Positions 5,970 to 13,421 of a DNA stretch of 14,198 nucleotides are shown in pieces. The notes under the pieces are model-generated. The model searched no databases. It saw nothing but the letters and a program-made list of their open reading frames with translations, and was not told the origin of the DNA. The stretch spans positions 1 through 14,198 of the forward strand of contig CAILKC010000531.1 in the NCBI GenBank assembly GCA_903834675.1, written 5' to 3'. The position numbers were made by a program, and so were the translations under genes. Within the stretch, counting starts at the first letter, position 1, and every line of letters starts with the position of its first letter. Source of the DNA: an uncultured Victivallales bacterium (GTDB taxonomy: Bacteria; Verrucomicrobiota; Lentisphaeria; Oligosphaerales; JAFGRS01).

Positions 5970-7250
5970 GTGACGGTGCGGCTGAGCATGGCGCCGCCGT
6001 GGCTCGCCTGGGTCGCTCTCCTAGTTGGGCTTGCGTGCGTGTCAACGCCTAGGCTGGCGGCCGCGCCAGGCGTGCCGGCGAAAGCCGACCCGGATTGCAC
6101 CCGGGCGGGTTGCCACGACGGCTACGCCCAGAATCGGGTTCAACATGCTCCCGTGGCCGAACGAGCCTGTGACGCCTGCCACCAAGTGCTCGACCCTGAA
6201 AAGCACCTTTTCAAGCTCACCGCGGCGCCACCTGAGCTTTGCCTGCGCTGCCATGACGACGCGGCGCAGTGGATCGCGACCGCGACCGCCAAGCGCTCCA
6301 TGGTAGTGACCGCCTGCACGCTCTGTCACGATCCGCACGCCGCCAGCCGCCCCGGGCTGCTGCGCCGCGAGACCGCGTCGCTCTGTGGGCAGTGCCACTC
6401 CCAGGTCCCGGTGTGGCTGGGGCCCGACCGGGTCACGCATGGACCGCTGACCAAGGACTGTACCGCCTGCCACAGCCCACACGGCACCTCGCTGCCGACG
6501 AATCTCAAGACCGCCATGCCCGGGCTCTGCCTGGGCTGTCACCAGACGATCCAACAGCAGGTCGGCACCGCCAAAGTCGAACACAAGGCCTGGACCATGG
6601 ATCACTACTGCGCCAACTGCCACGACCCGCACGCCGCCAAGCTCGAGCACTTGCTGCGGCGCGAGTCACGGTCGCTCTGCCTCCACTGTCACGACCAGGA
6701 GGTCAAGTCGGGCAATACGACCATCACCAACCTCGGCGCCCTCCTGGCGCGCACCACCGAGCACCATGGCCCCATCCGCGACGGCAACTGCATGGCCTGC
6801 CACAGCGAAGTGCATGGCGGCAGCAGCCGAAGGCGCCTGAAGGACGATTTCCCGAGCGACTTCTACGTCTCCTTCAAGACCGACCGCTACGCCCTCTGTT
6901 TCCTCTGCCATGAAGAGCATCTGGTGGATGAGGCCCGAGGGGCCGCGTTCACGGATTTCCGCAACGGTGACCGGAATCTTCACTTCACCCACGTCAACCG
7001 CCAGACGAAGGGGCGCAGTTGCCGGGCCTGTCACGACGTGCATGCCAGCAATCAGCCGACGCACCTGGCGGAGTCGGTTGCCTTCGGGGCCGGCGGTTGG
7101 CAGATGCCTCTGCGCTTCGAACCGACCGCAAGCGGCGGTTCCTGTCAGCCTGGATGCCATAAGTCACAGAGCTATGACCGGGTCACGCCCAAACCTGTAC
7201 CGGGCGGCGGCGCGGCACCGGACGGGATAGCGCCGACCACGCCGCCGTAG
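5970..7250 (+). CDS. Periplasmic multihaem cytochrome c (13 haem motifs)
   Basis: 426 residues from a GTG at 5970 (MTVRLSMAPPWLAW), chosen because it gives a charged signal-peptide start before the hydrophobic stretch (about 10-24) and cleavage near 31. ATG 5988 or ATG 5859 are alternatives, and the start is not certain. Haem motifs: CTRAGCH 43-49, CDACH 67-71, CLRCH 91-95, CTLCH 116-120, CGQCH 139-143, CTACH 164-168, CLGCH 187-191, CANCH 214-218, CLHCH 237-241, CMACH 274-278, CFLCH 310-314, CRACH 351-355 and CQPGCH 392-397. Eleven are CXXCH, the first is CX4CH, the last CX3CH. The repeated CxxCH-x(n)-CxxCHdPH pattern is the doubled-CXXCH domain. It has no C-terminal anchor, so it is a soluble periplasmic electron carrier or scaffold. 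The promoter at 5831 suggests sigma-54 control. It is paralogous to the gene at 13422. Confidence 0.88.
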   Translation: MTVRLSMAPPWLAWVALLVGLACVSTPRLAAAPGVPAKADPDCTRAGCHDGYAQNRVQHAPVAERACDACHQVLDPEKHLFKLTAAPPELCLRCHDDAAQWIATATAKRSMVVTACTLCHDPHAASRPGLLRRETASLCGQCHSQVPVWLGPDRVTHGPLTKDCTACHSPHGTSLPTNLKTAMPGLCLGCHQTIQQQVGTAKVEHKAWTMDHYCANCHDPHAAKLEHLLRRESRSLCLHCHDQEVKSGNTTITNLGALLARTTEHHGPIRDGNCMACHSEVHGGSSRRRLKDDFPSDFYVSFKTDRYALCFLCHEEHLVDEARGAAFTDFRNGDRNLHFTHVNRQTKGRSCRACHDVHASNQPTHLAESVAFGAGGWQMPLRFEPTASGGSCQPGCHKSQSYDRVTPKPVPGGGAAPDGIAPTTPP

Positions 7251-7267
7251 TATGGTGACGGGATAAG

Positions 7268-7325
7268 CACCCTGGGTAGCCCCAAACGCCGCGCCGGTCT
7301 CCCGCCGCGGTCAGGCGCCAGGGTG
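7268..7325. other. Nested inverted repeat between cytochrome and thioredoxin-like genes
   Basis: CACCCTGG at 7268-7275 pairs with CCAGGGTG at 7318-7325. Inside, CCGCG at 7289-7293 pairs with CGCGG at 7306-7310, and an alternative CGCC/GGCG pairing overlaps it. No T-run follows, so a standard terminator is not supported. It may be an mRNA structure limiting read-through or protecting transcript ends. Confidence 0.35.
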
Positions 7326-7375
7326 GCAGGGGGTCATGGGGTTGCCTTATCGCGCCAGTCACCAGGACCGGAAAT

Positions 7376-8509
7376 ATGATGATCACAGACAGAGCTCAGG
7401 ATAGCACCTATTCCGGCCGCATGCAGACCGACGTCAGTCGGCGTGGTCCGCCGGGATTCGGGCACTCCGCCGGGCCGCAGCCGCGCCCCTTGCGGCGCTC
7501 GGTCCGCCGTATCGCCCCCGGCCTTCTGGCGATCCTCTTGGGGCTGGCCACTGCGCCGTCGGCCTTGGCGCTTCGTGGCCACAAAGAGGGCACCGCCATC
7601 CCCGCCTTTGGGGTTGAGACCCTGGCGGGCCACAAAGTGACCCAGGATACCTACAAGGGGAAGGTTCTTCTCCTGTTGTTTGTTCGACCGCAGCAAGACT
7701 ACTCGCTCACGGCCTTGTTGGCCGCCGATGAACTGCTGAAGAAGAACGTCGGCGGCAACCTCGCGGTCCTGGCCGTAGCGACCCGCGACGACGCCGAGGG
7801 TTCACTCGCCGCCCTGGCAGCACAAAAGGGACTGACCGTGGACATCGCGCTGGACCCAACCCGGCGGATGTACACCGATTTCGGCGTGATCGTCTCACCC
7901 ACGGCGTTGTTCGCTGACCCAACCGGAACACTCCGTTTCGTGGTCGCGCATCTGCCTCAGGGCTATTCCCGTCGGCTCCAGGCGCACGCGGACCTACTCC
8001 TGGAGAAGATCAGCGAGTCCGAACACCGCGACCGCCTCGCCATGGCCGCCAACACTCCAACCCCAGACGAGCAGACCTTTGACGAGCGCCTGGCTCTGGC
8101 GCGCTTGTTGACCCAGGCCGGCGACGCGGCGCAGGCCCTGACCGTACTCGCTGAACTCAAAGAGAAGAAGCCTGACTCGGTCGCCGTGGCCGCCGTGCTC
8201 GGCACTCTCCTCCTGAGGCAGGGCAAGGTGGATGAAGCCGCGGCGGAACTCGGGCGTCTGCCAAGCCGCGATCCCGTGCCCACCGAGATGACCCTGGCGC
8301 AGGCCCTGCTGGCGGTGCAGCGCGGCGCTGCGGACGAGGCCCAGAAGCGCCTGGACGAGGGGGGCGTGGCCTCCGAAGAGAGAAGCCGAGTCCTGTTCGC
8401 GCTTGGGCAGCTTTATGAACGCCAAAAAAGCGAGGCTAAGGCCATGGCGTGCTACCGCCAGGCCCTCGAGGGGATCTTTCCCGCAGCGGCGGTCGGCACC
8501 CGGCCCTGA
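7376..8509 (+). CDS. Thioredoxin-like/TPR exported protein without the CXXC active site
   Basis: 377 residues from the ATG at 7376, with AGGA at 7364-7367 ahead. Residue M16 (7421) is a possible alternative start. A long basic N-region precedes a signal or anchor helix (about 47-66, LLAILLGLATAPSALAL). Residues about 70-215 form a TlpA/peroxiredoxin-like domain: GTAIPAFGVETLAGHKVT, the strand KVLLLLFV, and a probable cis-proline loop IVSPTALFADPTG (P175). The place where CxxC normally sits reads RPQQDYS, and the protein's only cysteine is C359 near the C-terminus, so it cannot do dithiol chemistry. Residues about 235-365 look like TPR helices (ERLALARLLTQAGDAAQALT; LGTLLLRQGKVDEAAAEL). Its position between cytochrome genes suggests a periplasmic assembly scaffold or apocytochrome-handling factor (inference). 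Confidence 0.75.
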   Translation: MMITDRAQDSTYSGRMQTDVSRRGPPGFGHSAGPQPRPLRRSVRRIAPGLLAILLGLATAPSALALRGHKEGTAIPAFGVETLAGHKVTQDTYKGKVLLLLFVRPQQDYSLTALLAADELLKKNVGGNLAVLAVATRDDAEGSLAALAAQKGLTVDIALDPTRRMYTDFGVIVSPTALFADPTGTLRFVVAHLPQGYSRRLQAHADLLLEKISESEHRDRLAMAANTPTPDEQTFDERLALARLLTQAGDAAQALTVLAELKEKKPDSVAVAAVLGTLLLRQGKVDEAAAELGRLPSRDPVPTEMTLAQALLAVQRGAADEAQKRLDEGGVASEERSRVLFALGQLYERQKSEAKAMACYRQALEGIFPAAAVGTRP

Positions 8510-8576
8510 GGTCGGGAAAAGACCGCTGCCATTGCCACATCGGCGAGACCCGTACAGAGCGGGTATGCCGTCGGCC

Positions 8577-8593
8577 CCGCGACTCGTTCGCGG
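8577..8593 (+). terminator. Weak hairpin followed by TTT after the thioredoxin-like gene
   Basis: CCGCGA (8577-8582), loop CTCGT, TCGCGG (8588-8593), then TTTGTG. The stem is GC-rich but short and the T-run is only three bases, so a terminator is possible but weak. Another small stem, ACCCG/CGGGT, lies just upstream. Confidence 0.25.
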
Positions 8594-8730
8594 TTTGTGC
8601 GGTTGGCGTGTCGTTGTTTTGGATTGAACGTAGTGGACTTGGGCCGAGGCGCATGCCGATATTTCCATACCATGCTTACGGACTCGTCGGCCGTCGGCTT
8701 GACCGCCTGCGGCGGGCCACCCGGGCCGGG

Positions 8731-9432
8731 ATGTCGCGGCGGGCCGTCGTTCTGCTGTTACCCGCGCTCTTTCTGGTCGCGGCCTGCTCCACCGAGAGTC
8801 GTTACCGGGTGCTCTGCCTCTTCATCGATGGCGTCCCCCCCTTGCCAGCCGTGACCGCGGGAGAGCCGAAGCCGGGGGCGCCGACAGACCAGCCCCCGGC
8901 CAGGCAGTGGTCGTCCTCCGTCCACAAACCGTATGCGGAATTCCAGTGCGCCAAGTGCCACAACGTCACGGTTACCGGGGGTGGCGTGCCGCACGGCCAG
9001 GACTTCGTCATCATGCGACCCGAGGAGGGACTCTGCGCCTCGTGCCATAAGACCATGCCGGGCAAACCTCAATTTGCCCACGCTCCCGTCCTCCACAGCG
9101 CCTGCCTGTGGTGCCACCTGCCCCATGAGTCTGCCTACCCGGCGCTGCTGCGCGGCCCCCCCGCGGAGGTCTGCTTCCGCTGCCACTGGGAAGCGGAGCT
9201 CTCCACGGGAGCCCACCACCCCCGGCCTTTGGCCGCCAGCGAGCGCTCGTGCATTGATTGCCATACGGCCCACGGCGGAGAACAACGCTTCTTCTTGAAG
9301 CCGCCGCCCGGCCTGCCCCCGGCGCCCGCCAGCGGCGTTGCCCCGGCTGACGCGGGAACCCACCGGCCAAACGCGGGTCAGACGGCCCCGGTTCCCCGCA
9401 GCGCCGCGAGCCCGGCCGCGCCGCCCTCATGA
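8731..9432 (+). CDS. Pentaheme cytochrome c lipoprotein
   Basis: 233 residues from the ATG at 8731. This start gives a textbook lipoprotein signal, MSRRAVVLLLPALFLVAAC, with lipobox LVAAC and lipidated Cys19. Longer in-frame starts such as ATG 8653 would bury it. After a linker with RYRVLCLFIDGVPPL, a short motif I recall from planctomycete cytochrome lipoproteins, come five CXXCH sites: CAKCH 73-77, CASCH 102-106, CLWCH 125-129, CFRCH 148-152 and CIDCH 174-178. A Pro/Ala-rich tail follows (about 191-233). HAPV and PHES near the motifs supply candidate distal histidine ligands. It would be tethered to a membrane facing the periplasm or outside, passing electrons to or from the soluble cytochromes nearby. 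It is followed after 82 bp by resB. Confidence 0.85.
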   Translation: MSRRAVVLLLPALFLVAACSTESRYRVLCLFIDGVPPLPAVTAGEPKPGAPTDQPPARQWSSSVHKPYAEFQCAKCHNVTVTGGGVPHGQDFVIMRPEEGLCASCHKTMPGKPQFAHAPVLHSACLWCHLPHESAYPALLRGPPAEVCFRCHWEAELSTGAHHPRPLAASERSCIDCHTAHGGEQRFFLKPPPGLPPAPASGVAPADAGTHRPNAGQTAPVPRSAASPAAPPS

Positions 9433-9486
9433 CCCGCCGCGCCCATCACGGGCTGACCGGGTAGGTTTGGAGCGCCAGTCTGTCCC

Positions 9487-9500
9487 GGGGCGAAGGCCCC
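9487..9500 (+). promoter_or_regulatory. Perfect hairpin just upstream of the resB ribosome site
   Basis: GGGGC (9487-9491), loop GAAG, GCCCC (9496-9500). It ends about seven bases before the AAGGAAG ribosome site of resB (9507-9513). No T-run follows. It may protect a processed mRNA end or tune ResB translation; the structure is seen, the role is inferred. Confidence 0.35.
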
Positions 9501-9514
9501 GTCAGAAAGGAAGA

Positions 9515-11311
9515 ATGAACCGCATGGAGTGGAAATCTCAGCCGCGAGCCGCCCTGCAGGCCGCCGGATCGCTCGGGATCGGCGCGCTGCTGCTGCTATT
9601 GCTGATGGTAGCCATGGGCAGCGCCACGGTCTACGAGAGCGCGCACAGCACCGAACAGGCGCAGGCCGTGTTCTACAGCGCAGCCTGGTTCCGCGGCCTG
9701 CTCGCCTTGCTGGCGCTGAACATCCTGGCCGCGGTCCTGGCTCGCTATCCCTTCCGCCGCCGCCAAGTCCCCTTCGTCATCACCCACGCTGGCCTGCTCA
9801 CCATCCTGCTCGGAGCACTGGTGACGGACCGCTTCGGGGTCAGCGGCCAACTCTCTCTGGGCCAGGGCGAGAAGGCAGACCACTTCATCATCACGGGCGA
9901 CGCTATGTCCTTCGGCCGCCGCGGCGAGACCGGGGACTCGCTGGACCTCGGCCGCAAGCTGGGCAACCGGCGCTCGGCGCTCGACCGTCTGCCCGGCGCC
10001 GAGTTGACCGTCGACGGCCTCCGCGCCACCGCCCTGCGCTACCTGCCGCGGGTGACCTGGGAGACTCGCGTCACGGATGACTCGCCCACCCCGCGCCTGG
10101 CCGTGGAACTGGTGCTGACCACGGACGGTCACGAGCTGCGGGGCTGGGTGTTCCCGGACGAACCGCTGGCCCTGGGTGGCAAAGAGGTGACCCTGCGCGC
10201 CGAGAGTCCAGAAGCCTGGGAACGCATCCTGTCGGGGCAGGGCGGCTCGGACTCGCCCGGGATGGGCGGCCCGAACTCGCCGGGAAAGGCCCGCATCGAA
10301 ATCGCCGGCGCGGCTTTCGAGTTCCCCTTGGAAGCCTGCACGGAAAAGGCGGTCAAGGTCGGCGACACGGGCTACACCCTGCGGGTTCTACGTTACCTCC
10401 CCCACGCGGTCGTGGGCCCCGAACGCACCATCGTCAACGCCTCTGACCGCCCCGCCAATCCTGCCATCGAGGCCGAGATCGCCGGCCCAGACGGGACCGA
10501 GACGCGACTGGCCTTTGCCCGTTTCCCGGACTTCCATGGCCGGGCCGGAGAGAAGCAGAACCCGAACCTCAAGCTGGGCTTCGTGGCGGCGACTGACCTC
10601 CAGGCAGCCAGCGAGATCGAAGTCCTCAGCGGCCCCGCGGGGCAGCTCGCGGTACGCTTCGCCGGGGAAGCGCAGCCGGGGGCCGTCCACCGGTTTGAAG
10701 CGGACCGCCCGGTACCGACCCCGTGGCCCGGCCAGACCCTCGGCCTGGGCCGCCGGTTCAAACAGGCCCGGACACACCTGGAAGCGCTCCCCGCGGAAGT
10801 CTCGGGAGGAGAGCCCCAGCCGGCGCTCCTGCTCAGCGTGACCGGCGCGGGGCTCAACCTCGAGTTCTGGCTGCCGAAATCCGGGGAGCACACCTTCGAG
10901 GCGGTCGGCAACACCTACCAGGTGCGGTATGACGACCCGGTCGTGCCGCTGGGCTTCACGGTCGGGCTGAACTCGTTCCGGGTCGGCTACTACCCGGGCG
11001 GCGAACGGCCCCGCTCGTACGAGAGTAACGTCACCTTGACCGACCCCGACACGGGGAGAGACCAGGGCTGCGTGATCAGCATGAACCGTCCCGGCCAGCT
11101 CAAGGGCTTTACCCTCTACCAATCCAGCTACCGCCAAGTTGGCGAGGGGCTTGCCACCGTGCTGAGCGTGGCGCGCGACCCCGGTCGGCCGATCGTCTTC
11201 CTGGGCTATATCGCTGCCATGCTGGGGATTGCCCTGGCCTTGGCCCAGAGAGCCGCGGCCTGGCGCGCTGCCACCCCCTGCCCTGACCTGACAGCGAAGT
11301 CGAGAGACTAG
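9515..11311 (+). CDS. resB: Cytochrome c biogenesis protein ResB (System II)
   Basis: 598 residues from the ATG at 9515, with ribosome site AAGGAAG at 9507-9513. ResB (CcsB) works with CcsA to move haem across the membrane and attach it to apocytochromes. Transmembrane helices lie at about 17-37, 60-77 and 87-104, with the ITHAGLLTILLGALVTDRFG block (histidine 91). A long periplasmic beta-rich domain (about 105-550) contains the C-terminal ResB signature VISMNRPGQLKGFTLYQSSY (520-539). A last helix lies at about 560-578. Residues about 246-262 hold a low-complexity Gly/Ser/Pro linker (GGSDSPGMGGPNSPGK). Length and topology fit the large ResB forms. It lies just before ccsA, with 15 bp between stop and start, so the two are one unit. 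Its position amid 30 haem motifs makes a dedicated maturation pair likely. Confidence 0.88.
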   Translation: MNRMEWKSQPRAALQAAGSLGIGALLLLLLMVAMGSATVYESAHSTEQAQAVFYSAAWFRGLLALLALNILAAVLARYPFRRRQVPFVITHAGLLTILLGALVTDRFGVSGQLSLGQGEKADHFIITGDAMSFGRRGETGDSLDLGRKLGNRRSALDRLPGAELTVDGLRATALRYLPRVTWETRVTDDSPTPRLAVELVLTTDGHELRGWVFPDEPLALGGKEVTLRAESPEAWERILSGQGGSDSPGMGGPNSPGKARIEIAGAAFEFPLEACTEKAVKVGDTGYTLRVLRYLPHAVVGPERTIVNASDRPANPAIEAEIAGPDGTETRLAFARFPDFHGRAGEKQNPNLKLGFVAATDLQAASEIEVLSGPAGQLAVRFAGEAQPGAVHRFEADRPVPTPWPGQTLGLGRRFKQARTHLEALPAEVSGGEPQPALLLSVTGAGLNLEFWLPKSGEHTFEAVGNTYQVRYDDPVVPLGFTVGLNSFRVGYYPGGERPRSYESNVTLTDPDTGRDQGCVISMNRPGQLKGFTLYQSSYRQVGEGLATVLSVARDPGRPIVFLGYIAAMLGIALALAQRAAAWRAATPCPDLTAKSRD

Positions 11312-11326
11312 AGAAGGATGGAGCTC

Positions 11327-13162
11327 ATGTACCGCACCCTCTTGGGGGCCGTTCTTGCCGGACTGGGGTTCGCGGCCCTCGCCGCGCCTCTGCCGGAACT
11401 GCCGAAAACGATCACCGGCGACCCGTTGCGCGCGCTCGTCGTCCAGCACGACGGGCGCTGCCTGCCCCTCGATACCCTGGCGCGCGACCTCGTCTCCACG
11501 GTCACCGGCAAAGAGTCGCCCCGGGGCGCGGACCCTGTGCTGCTGCTGTTGGGCTGGGCCCTCGATGGAAGCGCCTGGCAGGAGACCCCGCTCTTCAGCG
11601 TCGGCAATGCGTCCCTCAGGGCCGAATTGGAGCTGTCGGTGGAGCGGACGCGCTTCGGCTACAACGAGCTGGTCGCCAACCCGCGCATTCACGCCCTGGT
11701 GGAGCAGGAAGACTCCGGCGCCGCCGACCACAAGCCCGACCCGCTGCAGGCCAAAGTGCGCAAACTGCACGAGCGTTTGGTGGCGTTCCAGCGCGTCTCG
11801 GTCGGCGAGGCGATCCGCTTTATCCCGGAAGCCGAGGGTCAGGACCGCCCCTGGCGCTCGAACGGCTGGCTGGCACAGGCCGACGGCGCCGAGTTCAAAG
11901 CCCTGCGTCAGGCCTGGGCCGATCTCGGCGCGGCCTGGCGTCTGGACGACGCTAAGGCCTTCGCCGTGGCGGCCACCCAGGTCGTGGCCGAGGCGCAGCG
12001 CTTTCCGGGACATCGCCCGACCGCGGCCAAAATCGCCACCGAGCTGCGCTACAACCGCCTGCACACCTTTCGCCAGGCCTGGATTCTGCTGGCCATCAGC
12101 GCTCTCTTGACCGCCCTGTCGCTACCGGTTCGCCGCCGCTGGCTCGATGGCCTGGCCATGACCGTATCGCTGGCGGGTTTTGCCGTGTTTACCTACGGCC
12201 TGCTGCTGCGCTGGACGATCGCCGGCCGGATTCCGGCGTCGGACATGTACGAGTCGCTGCTGTTCCTGAGCTGGGGTGCGGCGGCGTTCGCGGTGGTCGC
12301 GTTCGTCTGCTTCCGGCACCGCAGCGTGCCGCTGACGGCCGCGGCCATTGGCGCCCTGGCGCTCTGCCTGGCCGACTGCCTGCCGCTCGACCCCTTCATC
12401 CGTCCTATCGCCCCGGTGCTGCTGGACACGGTGTGGATGTCGATCCACGTGCCGGTCATCATGATCTCCTACGCGGTCCTGGCAATCGCCGTCCTGCTGG
12501 CCCATGTCCAGATTGTGACCACGGCGCTATTTCCGGCGCGCCTGCCCTTGATCGCCAGGCTCGACCGCCTGCAGCATGGCTACATCCTCAGTGGCTCACT
12601 CCTGCTTTTGGCGGGCATCGCCACCGGCAGCATGTGGGCCGCCTCCTCCTGGGGGCGCTACTGGGGCTGGGACCCGAAAGAGGTCTGGTCCCTGGTGGCG
12701 CTGCTCGGCTACATGACCGTGCTGCACGTCCGGCTCGACCGCCCGCGCCGCCTCCTCTGGGTGCTCGGGGTCTGCGCCGTTCTTGTCCTGGCGATCGGCA
12801 GCGTCATCCTCCCCGCCTTCACGCCGATCACCCCTGGCAAGCTAGCGGCGCTGGCGGCAACCCCCGTCGCCCTCGCCTACTTTGCCGTCGCCCGCGGTCC
12901 TTTCGCCACCGCTGCCAAGAGCATCATGGCCTTCTGGCTCATCATCATGACCTATGTCGGGGTGAACTACATCCTTGGCACCGGCCTGCATAGCTACGGC
13001 TTTGGCGCCGGCGCCGCCGCTACCCGCATGTGCATCCTGGGCTCTGTCGACCTCGGGCTGCTGGCTGTATTCGGGGTCATCCAGTGGTTTCGCCAAGGAC
13101 CCACCACGGCCACCGAATCCCCCCCACCACGGCCCGGACCGGCCGCCGTCGCGAGCCCCTGA
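11327..13162 (+). CDS. ccsA: Cytochrome c biogenesis protein CcsA/ResC with extra N-terminal domain (System II)
   Basis: 611 residues from the ATG at 11327. ATG 11318 is in frame but sits directly on the AAGG ribosome site (11314-11317). The haem-handling WWD motif is clear: WGRYWGWDPKEVWSL at 442-456. The two flanking periplasmic histidines are in SIHVPVIMISY (H374) and LGTGLHSYGFG (H555). Multiple transmembrane helices fill about 250-590. The first 245 residues are a periplasmic domain after a signal-like helix, with LRALVVQHDGRCLPLDTLA (35-53) and LVSTVTGKES. This pattern occurs in fused CcsA proteins of Planctomycetes and Bacteroidetes, and its role is unknown. CcsA binds haem in the WWD region and, with ResB, ligates it to CXXCH cysteines. 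Variant System II synthetases can accept non-standard motifs, as in Wolinella, which is relevant to the CX4CH sites here. Confidence 0.9.
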   Translation: MYRTLLGAVLAGLGFAALAAPLPELPKTITGDPLRALVVQHDGRCLPLDTLARDLVSTVTGKESPRGADPVLLLLGWALDGSAWQETPLFSVGNASLRAELELSVERTRFGYNELVANPRIHALVEQEDSGAADHKPDPLQAKVRKLHERLVAFQRVSVGEAIRFIPEAEGQDRPWRSNGWLAQADGAEFKALRQAWADLGAAWRLDDAKAFAVAATQVVAEAQRFPGHRPTAAKIATELRYNRLHTFRQAWILLAISALLTALSLPVRRRWLDGLAMTVSLAGFAVFTYGLLLRWTIAGRIPASDMYESLLFLSWGAAAFAVVAFVCFRHRSVPLTAAAIGALALCLADCLPLDPFIRPIAPVLLDTVWMSIHVPVIMISYAVLAIAVLLAHVQIVTTALFPARLPLIARLDRLQHGYILSGSLLLLAGIATGSMWAASSWGRYWGWDPKEVWSLVALLGYMTVLHVRLDRPRRLLWVLGVCAVLVLAIGSVILPAFTPITPGKLAALAATPVALAYFAVARGPFATAAKSIMAFWLIIMTYVGVNYILGTGLHSYGFGAGAAATRMCILGSVDLGLLAVFGVIQWFRQGPTTATESPPPRPGPAAVASP

Positions 13163-13326
13163 CCCAAGGCCCTTCATGCCCGAGGCAAGTGCTTGTTTTC
13201 GCGCTACTGCCGCGCATATCTCGGCGGTTGACACCCCCGCGGCCCCCGCCCAAGGTCGCCACTGAAACAGCCACATACAGACTTAACCTTATAATAAACA
13301 ATTGCTTCCGTTGTGTTTCATGACGC

Positions 13327-13342
13327 TGGCACCAAACCTGCG
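13327..13342 (+). promoter_or_regulatory. Sigma-54 (-24/-12) promoter
   Basis: TGGCACCAAACCTGCG has a perfect TGGCAC -24 box and GC at 13340-13341, exactly 10 bases after GG (13328-13329), as RpoN promoters require. The -12 box CTGCG departs from TTGCW at two positions. An AT-rich patch (about 13276-13312) and a spaced inverted pair TGAAACA (13263-13269) / TGTTTCA (13314-13320) lie upstream, where activator and bending sites usually are. It faces the multihaem gene starting at 13422. Confidence 0.62.
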
Positions 13343-13421
13343 AACAAAGAATTCGACCGGACGACATGACGCCGCCGTCGCGACCACAAAGCCAGCACGA
13401 AGGGCGCGCTCTTCCTGCCGC

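Noticed and set aside
7330..7356. GG-N10-GC spacing before the thioredoxin-like gene
   Set aside because: The -24 and -12 boxes do not match consensus beyond the dinucleotides, which occur often by chance in GC-rich DNA.
10388..12064. 558-codon open frame on the minus strand across resB and ccsA
   Set aside because: It is antisense to two clearly recognised genes, has low-complexity composition without family features, and is expected from GC-rich codon use.
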